Positions 6,350 through 12,549 of a stretch of 12,549 nucleotides of DNA are shown in pieces; position 1 is the stretch's first letter, and each line of letters starts with the position of its first letter. A model generated the notes under the pieces. The model did not search any database, was not told the DNA's origin, and saw only the letters and a list, made by a program, of their open reading frames with translations. Origin of the DNA: Spirochaetota bacterium (GTDB lineage: Bacteria > Spirochaetota > Spirochaetia > Treponematales > UBA12059). The DNA is taken from assembly GCA_022709445.1 (NCBI GenBank), contig JAKLIU010000029.1, forward strand, positions 1 to 12,549, given 5' to 3'. The translations under genes and the position numbers were made by a program.

Positions 6350-9300
6350 TCAGCTCCCGAACAGCGCCTCGAGTACCGGTACGGTCAAGCCGGAGGTCGA
6401 GGCCAGGATCAGGTCCGCCCCGGCCAGCGAGCCGCCTATGCCCACCGAGCGCATGTCCGCGCGGCGGATGGCTTCCACGCCCGCCTGGGCGTCCTCGATG
6501 CCGACGCAGTCCCGCGGGCGGACGCCCAGCGCCCCTGCGACCTCCAGGAAGAGCTCGGGGTCCGGCTTGGGCAGAGCCCGTTCCGGATCCGCCACCGCGT
6601 CGAACGCGCCTGACAGGCCCAGCCGTTCGAGCACGGCCCCGGCGTTCCTGCTCGCGGAGGCCAGGCCCACGGCGATGCCGCTCGCCTTGAGCGCCGCGAT
6701 CAGCTCCGCGATGCCCGGCAGTATGTCGGCCGGCGTCAGGGTCCCCGACAGCTCCAGGTAGTGGGCGTTCTTGCGCTCCGCGAGCGCGGCCTTTCCGGCG
6801 GCGTCCATCGAGGCGGCCAGCGGCCCCAGGATCAGATCGAGGGACTCCATGCGACTCCGGCCCTTGAGCGCTTCGTTGGCCGTTTCATCGAAGGGCAGAT
6901 CCAGGGAATCCGCGATCCGTTTCCAGGCGCGGTAGTGCAGCGTCGCCGTGTCCGCGATCACGCCGTCCAGGTCGAAGATGACGGCGCGCAAGCTGGGACT
7001 CAGGTCGAAGGTCGACGAGGCGCCAGGCGCCAGGACGACAGGCGCGGTTTCATGCCGGATCGTCAGGGGCGCGGTGCCGTTCCAAAAGTAGGAGGCCCGT
7101 TCCGCGGTCAGCTCCACGCGAAGGGTGCCGCCGGGCAGGGCCAGGCTGAAGGCCAGCCGCCCGATGGCGCGAGGCAGCCGGGGCCGGAACGACCAGGCTC
7201 CGCCATCGTCCCTGAACCCCGCGAAGCCGTAGACCAGTGACAGCCACGATCCGCCCATGGCCGCGATGTGCACGCCGTGGGACGCGTTCCCGTGCAGGTC
7301 GTCCAGGTCCATGCTCACGGTACGCAGGAAATAGTCCCAGGCCGCCTCGGGCCTGCCCGTCTCGGCGGCCATCACGCTCATCACGCAGTGCGAGAGGGAG
7401 GAATCCCCGGTGGTCAGCGCTTCGTAGTAGTCGAAGTTGCGCTTTTTCTCCGCCAGGCTGAAGGCGCCGGGCAGGAGCATCATGGCGAGGAGCAGGTCCG
7501 GCTGCTTGAGGACCTGCTTTCGGTAGATGGCCAACGGGTGATAGTTCAATAACAGCGGGAACTTGTCTTTCGGGGTGGAGGCCAGGTCCCAGCGCTCGCG
7601 CGACAGGAACGAGTCGTCCTGGGCTATCAGGCCGCGGGCCGGGTCGCGAGGGACGAACATGGCGTCCGCGGCGCGCATCCAGGCCTCGGTCTCGCCCGGG
7701 AGCAGCCCGAGCCGTGTGCTCGCGGCCGAATAGGCGTCCGGTTCCTCTCGGCGCAGGTCTTCGACGAGCGTCGCCGCCTCCCGCAGGTTGCGGGCGGCCA
7801 TCAGGTTGGTGTACGCGTTGTTGTTGACGATGGCGCTGTACTCGTCGGGCCCGGTCACCCCGTCGATGCGGAACGTCCCGTCGGGACCGAAGTGCCCCGC
7901 GTCGGCCCAGAGCCTGGCTGTTTCCACCAGGATGTCCAGCGCGGGTCCGCGCAGGAAGGCGGCGTCCGCCGACGATCGGGCGTAGCGAATGGCTGCGTAG
8001 GCCACGTCAGCGTCGATGTGGTACTGGGCGGTCCCGGCCGGGAAGTACGCGCTGGTCTCCGCGCCGGAGATGGTGCGCCAGGGGAAGAGCGCGCCGGAGC
8101 GGTGCGCCAGCTCGCGGGCGCGCAAGCGGGCCCGCTCCAGCATGGAGTGGCGGTTCTCGAGCAGCGCCCGGGCGATCTCCGGGGCCGTGTAGCCCAGCAG
8201 GGGCAGGAGGTAGATCTCGGTGTCCCAGAAGCAGTGGCCTTCGTAGCCCTCTCCGGTCAGCCCCTTGGCCGGCACGTTGGTCCGGCCGTCGCGTCCGGCG
8301 GCCTGGAACACGTGGAACATGTTGAACCTGACGGCCGCTTCCAGTCCCGGCGGTCCTGACAGCTCGAAGCCGGCGGCCGTCCAGAAGCGCCGGAGCGTGT
8401 CCGTGTGCTCTTCGAGCAGGGCGTCGAACCCGGCCGCCGCGGCTTTCCCGACATCCTCCCGCGCCTGGGCCAGGAGGCGTTCCGCGAGCGTCGCGCCGTC
8501 ATCGGCCTGATGGGCCTCCCCGGTGCCGCAGGCAGGGTCCCGCCGGTACGACACGAAGAGGTCCAGGCGCAGTTCGTCTCCCGCCTGCATGATGGCGGAG
8601 AACACCGCCGGCGCGATCAACGGGCGGTCAGGCCCGGCGCCGGTGTCGCCGGCTTTTGCCGCGATTGTCACCGGCGCGACCTGCGTTCCTCCGCCGGTCA
8701 GCGTCGCCTCGCGGAGCGCGACGCAGGCGAGCGAGAGTCCGGAGTTCAGGGTCCGGATCGCCACCGCGGATTCCGCGCCGTCGAGGCGCGCGACGGTCAC
8801 CGAGAAGGGGCGTTCCCGGAACCTGGCGCCCACGCGCGGATCGCCGTCGGACTCCGGATTGGACCCGCCAGCGTCCAGGATGGATTCCACGCGCGCCTCT
8901 CCGCTACGGTCAGTCCTGAAGCGGAACCTGAACGCGGCGATGTTCTGCCGGGCCAGAGAGACGAAGCGCTCGGATGCCGCCTCCACGCGCGTTCCGTCCG
9001 GGAAACGCCACGGCTGCGTCCTCTCCAGGAGGCCGCGACGCAGGTCCAGTCGTCGCGTCGCCGAGACGGAGCCGCCGTCGCGGCCAAGTTCCATGCCATC
9101 GAGCGTGAAGCGGACCGCGCTCGCGTCCGGCACTCCCACGATGGTCTCGTGCCAGCGCGGGTAGCCGAAGGCTTCCTCTCCATAGGTGATGGGCGTGCGT
9201 TCGTGGAAGCCGTTCACGTAGGTCCCGCGGGTCTCGCGCGTGGCCGGCTCCCCGGCGGCGCCGCGCACCCCCACGTAGCCGTTGGACAGGGCGAAGAGAC

Positions 9301-9391
9301 TCTCCGGGGCGGCGAGACGCGCCCGCCCCGCGTCGCCCCCGATTGCGGGATTTCCGCCTTCCTCGATGTACCAGCCTGATGCACTATCCAT
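6350..9391 (-). CDS. Fused GH65 disaccharide phosphorylase and beta-phosphoglucomutase
   Basis: A 1013-residue bifunctional cytoplasmic enzyme. Residues 1 to about 790 are a glycoside hydrolase family 65 phosphorylase. Visible motifs are ESLFALSNGYVGVRG (30-44), the substrate-binding WDTE (389-392), the acceptor-site loop SAYFPAGTAQYHI (447-459) and GPDEYSAIVNNNAYTN with the general acid Glu517. Residues 801-1013 are a complete HAD-type beta-phosphoglucomutase: DLDGVIADT (Asp807 nucleophile, Asp809), HYRAW, GRSRMESL, SASRNA, PKPDPELF and GIEDAQAG. The first half would phosphorolyse an alpha-glucoside by inversion to beta-glucose-1-phosphate, and the second would convert that to glucose-6-phosphate. 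Maltose, trehalose, kojibiose and nigerose are all possible substrates. The ATG at 9391 is preferred, with AGGAG about 12 bases upstream. A GTG at 9430 would add 13 residues but lies inside a hairpin. It is the last gene of the sugar-transport operon. Confidence 0.93.
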   Translation of the reverse strand: MDSASGWYIEEGGNPAIGGDAGRARLAAPESLFALSNGYVGVRGAAGEPATRETRGTYVNGFHERTPITYGEEAFGYPRWHETIVGVPDASAVRFTLDGMELGRDGGSVSATRRLDLRRGLLERTQPWRFPDGTRVEAASERFVSLARQNIAAFRFRFRTDRSGEARVESILDAGGSNPESDGDPRVGARFRERPFSVTVARLDGAESAVAIRTLNSGLSLACVALREATLTGGGTQVAPVTIAAKAGDTGAGPDRPLIAPAVFSAIMQAGDELRLDLFVSYRRDPACGTGEAHQADDGATLAERLLAQAREDVGKAAAAGFDALLEEHTDTLRRFWTAAGFELSGPPGLEAAVRFNMFHVFQAAGRDGRTNVPAKGLTGEGYEGHCFWDTEIYLLPLLGYTAPEIARALLENRHSMLERARLRARELAHRSGALFPWRTISGAETSAYFPAGTAQYHIDADVAYAAIRYARSSADAAFLRGPALDILVETARLWADAGHFGPDGTFRIDGVTGPDEYSAIVNNNAYTNLMAARNLREAATLVEDLRREEPDAYSAASTRLGLLPGETEAWMRAADAMFVPRDPARGLIAQDDSFLSRERWDLASTPKDKFPLLLNYHPLAIYRKQVLKQPDLLLAMMLLPGAFSLAEKKRNFDYYEALTTGDSSLSHCVMSVMAAETGRPEAAWDYFLRTVSMDLDDLHGNASHGVHIAAMGGSWLSLVYGFAGFRDDGGAWSFRPRLPRAIGRLAFSLALPGGTLRVELTAERASYFWNGTAPLTIRHETAPVVLAPGASSTFDLSPSLRAVIFDLDGVIADTATLHYRAWKRIADSLDLPFDETANEALKGRSRMESLDLILGPLAASMDAAGKAALAERKNAHYLELSGTLTPADILPGIAELIAALKASGIAVGLASASRNAGAVLERLGLSGAFDAVADPERALPKPDPELFLEVAGALGVRPRDCVGIEDAQAGVEAIRRADMRSVGIGGSLAGADLILASTSGLTVPVLEALFGS

Positions 9392-9425
9392 GTCGCGTCC
9401 GTTCTCCTGGTCGGGTCCGAAAGAT

Positions 9426-9459
9426 GGCACCCGATCCGCGGAGGTGCGGACCGGGTGCC
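9426..9459 (-). other. Intercistronic hairpin between regulator and phosphorylase genes
   Basis: Two 14-base arms (9426-9439 and 9446-9459) enclose a 6-base loop. In the minus-strand transcript every position pairs, with one U-G wobble (bases 9434 and 9451); the plus-strand RNA would have an A-C mismatch there. The hairpin begins 8 bases after the LacI stop and is followed by ATCTTTC rather than a full U-run. It is therefore more likely a partial terminator or an RNA-stability element than a full stop. Confidence 0.6.
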
Positions 9460-9466
9460 CGGATTG

Positions 9467-10501
9467 TCAGATCGCCTCGCCGGGCGGGGCGCACGAGTCC
9501 CGCACGGACAGCTGCGTCGGGAGCAGGGTCCGGCGCCGCTCCGGCTTCCGGCCTTCCATCAGGTCCATGATCATGCCGGCCGCGCGCTCGCCCAGGGCGG
9601 ACGCGGGCAGGGTCATGGAGGTGAGGGCCGGGTGCACGTAGCGGCTGGGGAAATCGTCGTCGAAGCCCGCGATGGAAATGTCGCGGGGGATGGACAGCCC
9701 GGCTTCCCGCGCCGCCTGCATGGCTCCGTAGGCCACGGCGTCGTTGCCGGCGAATACCGCGCTCGGGCGCTGTTTCAGGGACAGGAGGGAAGCCATGGCC
9801 GACCGTCCGCTCTCCTCGCTGAAGTCCGCCCAGCGGACCGGGCAGTCGGGCTCGGGGAGGCCCGCGGCGGCCATGGCCCTGCGGAAGCCGGAAAGCCGGG
9901 CAGCCGCCGCGGAGTAGGCCGCCGGCGCGTGCACGATCATCCCGATGCGCCGGTGTCCGAGCGAGGCCAGGTAGGAGGCGGTGGCCATCGCAGCCTCCTC
10001 GTTGTCTATGTCCAGCTGCCAGGCCTCCGCCTTGACCGTGCCTATGACCAGGGACGGTATCCCGGCCTCCGCCAGCGCGGGCACTCCCGCGTCGTCCTCC
10101 AGCGCGTTGGTGATCACCATGCCGTCTGCCCCGGCCTCGCGCACCAGGGTCACGATGCCGGGACCCGGGACCGTGGACGGGCAGGGCACCAGCACGAATC
10201 CGCAGCGGCGCCGGTTGAGCACCGGGGCCATGCCCTCAATCAGCCTCAGGATGTACGCATCCGAGTAGATGGACGACGAGTGCCTCACCGCCAGCGCGAC
10301 CACGCGGCGGGAGCTCTTTGCCAGCCGGGCCGCTTCCTCGTCGGGCTCGTAGCCCAGCGTGGCCGCCGCCTCCAGGATGCGCCTGCGCGTCTCCTCCGGT
10401 ATGGTCTTGCCGGGGACCGCGTTGAGCACGAAGGACACGGTGGTGCGGGATACGCCGGCCGCGTCCGCGACGTCCTTGGATGAAACCTTGCGTTTCTGCA
10501 T
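9467..10501 (-). CDS. LacI-family transcriptional regulator
   Basis: A 344-residue DNA-binding repressor of the LacI/GalR family at the usual length. The helix-turn-helix is at residues 7-27 (SSKDVADAAGVS, then RTTVSFVLN). The PEETRRRILEAAATLGYEPD segment follows, with the hinge helix EEAARLAKSSR at 55-65. A periplasmic-binding-protein-like sugar-sensing domain runs from about 67 to 335, with family motifs GADGMVITN, GIPSLVIG, LDIDNEEAA, LGHRRIGMI, PSAVFAGNDAVAYGA and ISIAGFDDD. It starts 3 bases after the stop of the AglG-type permease gene. Its AAGGAG, six bases before the ATG, overlaps that gene's last codons, so the two are translated together. It most likely controls this operon by binding an operator upstream of the binding-protein gene, outside the window. 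The effector is probably the transported sugar or a phosphorylated product. Confidence 0.95.
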   Translation of the reverse strand: MQKRKVSSKDVADAAGVSRTTVSFVLNAVPGKTIPEETRRRILEAAATLGYEPDEEAARLAKSSRRVVALAVRHSSSIYSDAYILRLIEGMAPVLNRRRCGFVLVPCPSTVPGPGIVTLVREAGADGMVITNALEDDAGVPALAEAGIPSLVIGTVKAEAWQLDIDNEEAAMATASYLASLGHRRIGMIVHAPAAYSAAAARLSGFRRAMAAAGLPEPDCPVRWADFSEESGRSAMASLLSLKQRPSAVFAGNDAVAYGAMQAAREAGLSIPRDISIAGFDDDFPSRYVHPALTSMTLPASALGERAAGMIMDLMEGRKPERRRTLLPTQLSVRDSCAPPGEAI

Positions 10502-10504
10502 CGC

Positions 10505-11371
10505 CTACTCCTTGACCGAGCCGGCGAGCACGCCGCGCACGAAATATTTCTGCAGCGCGAAGAACACCACCAGGGGCAGGGCCATGGACACGAAGGCAGC
10601 GGCGGTCAGGTACTCCCAGCCGCCGCCGTAGGAGTTTACCATGTTGGCCATGGTGACCGTCATGGGCGCCACGTCCGGGGTGCCTCCCAGGTAGATGAGG
10701 GCCACCAGCAGGTCGTTCCATACCCACATGAACTGGAAGATGCCCAGCGACGCGAGCGCCGGCATGGAGGTGGGCAGGACCAGCCTGAAGAACACCGTCG
10801 GGTGCGACGCTCCGTCTATGAAGGCGGATTCCAGCATGGAACGCGGCAGCTGGCTCATGAAGTTCCTGAGCAGGTAGATGGAGAAGGGCAGCCCGTAGGC
10901 GGCGTGCGCCAGCCACACGGCCAGGAAGCTGCCCGTCAGGCCCAGGCCGTTGAACAGCCTGAGCACCGGGATCAGGGTCAGCTGGATGGGGACCGCTATC
11001 ATGGCGATCACGGCCAGGTAGGCCCATTCCTTGCCCCTGAACTCCATCCAGGCGAAGGCGTAGGCGGCGTACCCGGCGATGCACATGGGGATCAGCGTCC
11101 CGGGTATGGCGATGACCAGGCTGTTCAGGAACCCGAGGCCCATGTTGGCCCGGGAGAGCACATTGACGTAGTTCTCCAGGGTGAAGCGCAGGGGGCCGGA
11201 GAAGGCTTCCCACCAGCCGGAGACGGCGATGAGCTCCTTGGGCCTGAAGGAGCTGACCAGGAGGCCGACGGTCGGGACCATCCAGGCGACGCACACGCCC
11301 AGCACCACCAGGTTGAGGACCGTCCGCGAGGCCAGCTTCCTGGCGGCGTACAGCGGGGTTCTACTGCGCAC
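10505..11371 (-). CDS. Sugar ABC transporter permease, MalG/AglG type
   Basis: A 288-residue inner-membrane subunit of a CUT1 carbohydrate importer. About six membrane helices are visible (near 19-41, 80-107, 115-137, 147-166, 205-228 and 255-276). The EAA loop that contacts the ATPase is ESAFIDGASHPTVFFRLVLP (181-200). WLAHAAYGLPFSIYLLRN (153-170), IFQFMWVWNDLLVAL and the ending FVRGVLAGSVKE closely resemble AglG of rhizobial alpha-glucoside transporters, from memory of the family. It starts with GTG and overlaps the preceding AglF-type gene by 11 bases. AGGAA lies about five to seven bases upstream of the GTG. The partner permease and the binding protein are upstream in the same operon. The ATPase is not encoded in the window. 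Confidence 0.94.
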   Translation of the reverse strand: MRSRTPLYAARKLASRTVLNLVVLGVCVAWMVPTVGLLVSSFRPKELIAVSGWWEAFSGPLRFTLENYVNVLSRANMGLGFLNSLVIAIPGTLIPMCIAGYAAYAFAWMEFRGKEWAYLAVIAMIAVPIQLTLIPVLRLFNGLGLTGSFLAVWLAHAAYGLPFSIYLLRNFMSQLPRSMLESAFIDGASHPTVFFRLVLPTSMPALASLGIFQFMWVWNDLLVALIYLGGTPDVAPMTVTMANMVNSYGGGWEYLTAAAFVSMALPLVVFFALQKYFVRGVLAGSVKE

Positions 11372-12368
11372 GGGCTTTCCTTCCTTCCCTGGAGCGCTTG
11401 ATGTTCATGACCATCACGGGAGCCACCGCCACCAGCAGGATCATGGCGATGGCGCTGGCGCGCCCGAAGTTGCGGTAGTTGAAGAGTTCCTTGTACATGC
11501 GGTTGGCTATCACCTCGGTGCCCAGGGCCCCGTTGGTCATCACGTAGACTATGTCGAAGATCTTGAGCACGTTGACCATCAGCGTGGTGGCGACCACCGC
11601 TATGGTCGGCATGGCCAAGGGCAGGATGATGCGGCCGAAGACCTGCAGCTCGTCGGCCCCGTCGATGCGCGCGGCCTCGATCAGCTCGGTCGGAATGGCC
11701 TTGAGGCCGGCGGAGAGTATCACCATCGCGAAGCCCGTCCACATCCAGATGCCCACCGCTATCAGGGCCGCGTTGTTGGTGGACGGATCGAAGAGGAAGG
11801 CCCTGGGCTCGAAGCCGGGCGACAGGGCGGAGAGCGCCGCGTTGATCGTGCCGATCTGGGCCTCGCCGGCGGGCCGGAACTCGAACATGAAGCGCCAGAT
11901 GATGCCGGCCGCCACGAAGGAGATGGCCATGGGCACGAAGATCGCCGCCTTGGCCACCGGTTCCCAGCGCACGCGCTCGGAGAGCAGGGCCATGAGCAGG
12001 CCGAAGCCCAGTGTTCCGGCGGTGAAGAATATGAGCCAGGCCGCGTTGTTCCGCAGCACCGTCAGCATCTTGGAGTCGGTGAATACGTGGGCGTAGTTCG
12101 ACAGCCCGGCCCAGGCGCTCGAGTCGGCGTTCCTGAGCGACAGGACCAGGGTGTTGACTATGGGGTAGGCCAGGAACACGGCCAGCAGGGTCAGCGAGGG
12201 CGCCAGCCACAGCCAGGGCTTGGCGACGGACGGCGCGCGCGTCGACCCGGGCCGGCGACCGGGGCCGCGCCCGCGTTTCCCGCCCGCGACCTTCTCCACC
12301 AGGTGGACGTATGCGGCCAGCAACGCGGGCACCGCCACGACGGCGAGCAGCAGGGATATCAGTCTCAT
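11361..12368 (-). CDS. Sugar ABC transporter permease, MalF/AglF type
   Basis: A 335-residue inner-membrane permease of a CUT1 importer. An extra N-terminal helix (3-25) is followed by an unusually Arg/Gly/Pro-rich linker (29-45). The conserved six-helix core starts at PWLWLAPSL (51-59). The EAA loop is EAARIDGADELQVFGRIILP (231-250). IFVPMAISFVAAGIIWRF (143-160), FRPAGEAQIGTINA and VLKIFDIVYVMTNG (267-280) are very like AglF-type alpha-glucoside permeases, which also carry the added N-terminal helix. This supports an alpha-glucoside as substrate, in line with the GH65 enzyme downstream. The ATG at 12368 has GGAGG six bases upstream. A longer reading frame to 12443 would start inside the hairpin and is not favoured. 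Confidence 0.94.
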   Translation of the reverse strand: MRLISLLLAVVAVPALLAAYVHLVEKVAGGKRGRGPGRRPGSTRAPSVAKPWLWLAPSLTLLAVFLAYPIVNTLVLSLRNADSSAWAGLSNYAHVFTDSKMLTVLRNNAAWLIFFTAGTLGFGLLMALLSERVRWEPVAKAAIFVPMAISFVAAGIIWRFMFEFRPAGEAQIGTINAALSALSPGFEPRAFLFDPSTNNAALIAVGIWMWTGFAMVILSAGLKAIPTELIEAARIDGADELQVFGRIILPLAMPTIAVVATTLMVNVLKIFDIVYVMTNGALGTEVIANRMYKELFNYRNFGRASAIAMILLVAVAPVMVMNIKRSREGRKARAQ

Positions 12369-12402
12369 CGCGATCCTCCGTCGGGCATGGCTGGAAAGAA
12401 GT

Positions 12403-12435
12403 CGGCGGGCGGGGCGCAAGGAGCCCCGCCCGCCG
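12403..12435 (-). other. Strong intercistronic hairpin after the sugar-binding-protein gene
   Basis: A perfect 13-bp, all-GC stem (arms 12403-12415 and 12423-12435) with a 7-base loop lies between the stop of the binding-protein gene (12450) and the AglF-type start (12368). No U-run follows directly; the next bases on the minus strand are ACTTCTTTCC. Hairpins at this position in sugar-transport operons, as between malE and malF, protect the binding-protein mRNA and lower expression of the permease genes. The same role is inferred here. Confidence 0.7.
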
Positions 12436-12449
12436 CGCGCCATTATGAC

Positions 12450-12549
12450 TTATTTTTTGTATGCGTCGGCCCGGACCTTGTCCAGGTCGGCGAGTATCCT
12501 GTCGAGGGATGCCGGGTCGTTGATGAAGGCGACCACGGCGCCCCAGAAC
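12450..12549 (-). CDS. Sugar ABC transporter substrate-binding protein, C-terminal end (5' truncated)
   Basis: Only the last 32 residues are in the window, beginning FWGAVVAFINDP and ending RADAYKK before a TAA stop. The pattern of a hydrophobic AVVAFINDP, then LDRILADLDKVRADAY, is the usual C-terminal helix pair of family 1 carbohydrate-binding proteins of CUT1 transporters. Its position directly upstream of two permease genes on the same strand supports the call. The protein would be a periplasmic or lipid-anchored receptor that delivers the sugar to the AglF/AglG-type permeases. The ligand, signal peptide and promoter are outside the window. Confidence 0.82.
   Translation of the reverse strand, partial: FWGAVVAFINDPASLDRILADLDKVRADAYKK

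Noticed and set aside
8405..9379. 324-residue plus-strand frame opposite the GH65 gene
   Set aside because: It is antisense to a strongly motif-supported enzyme and has the composition of a shadow frame, with no recognisable domain.
9392..9430. GTG start at 9430 for the GH65 fusion
   Set aside because: It lies within the arm of the 9426-9459 hairpin, lacks a ribosome binding site, and adds residues before the usual family N-terminus.
9455..10483. 342-residue plus-strand frame opposite the LacI gene
   Set aside because: It mirrors almost the whole regulator gene; the product is Gly/Arg/His-rich and shows no domain.
12369..12443. Upstream ATG at 12443 for the AglF-type permease
   Set aside because: The extension would be encoded across the GC hairpin, is Arg-rich, and the ATG at 12368 has a well-spaced GGAGG.

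Overview
The window is strongly GC-rich and gene-dense. It looks like a chromosomal piece of an anaerobic, sugar-using bacterium, and a spirochaete is my best guess. Reasons are the loose lipobox of a large surface lipoprotein, the activase-type dehydratase protein typical of strict anaerobes, and a sugar-transport operon coupled to phosphorolysis. The taxonomy is inference. No rRNA, tRNA, CRISPR array, insertion sequence or phage gene was seen.

Layout: 1-2136 (+) is the 3' part of a large 2-hydroxyacyl-CoA dehydratase activase-related protein, closed by a strong bidirectional terminator (2151-2181). On the minus strand, 3230 to 2207 holds three small genes joined by 4-base start/stop overlaps: a CoA-binding (YccU-like) protein, a three-helix membrane protein and a 75-residue protein of unknown function. 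A divergent intergenic region (3231-3427) separates them from mgsA, methylglyoxal synthase (3428-3895, +). Next comes a 766-residue lipoprotein with a predicted beta-helix (3991-6291, +).

From 12549 down to 6350 on the minus strand lies one apparent operon: the C-terminus of a sugar-binding protein, an AglF-type permease, an AglG-type permease, a LacI-family regulator, and a fusion of a GH65 disaccharide phosphorylase with beta-phosphoglucomutase. The likely scheme is as follows. An alpha-linked disaccharide is captured outside and imported by the ABC transporter. It is then split with phosphate to glucose (or another sugar) plus beta-glucose-1-phosphate, which the fused mutase turns into glucose-6-phosphate for glycolysis. 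The LacI protein probably senses the sugar. No transporter ATPase is encoded here, so a shared one elsewhere is expected. Two strong hairpins lie between genes of this operon, after the binding protein and before the enzyme, and probably set relative expression.

The least explained parts are the three-gene unknown cluster, its structured leader, the intercistronic hairpins, and a patch of unusual codons at the 3' end of the lipoprotein gene. I do not see clear evidence of a wholly new system.
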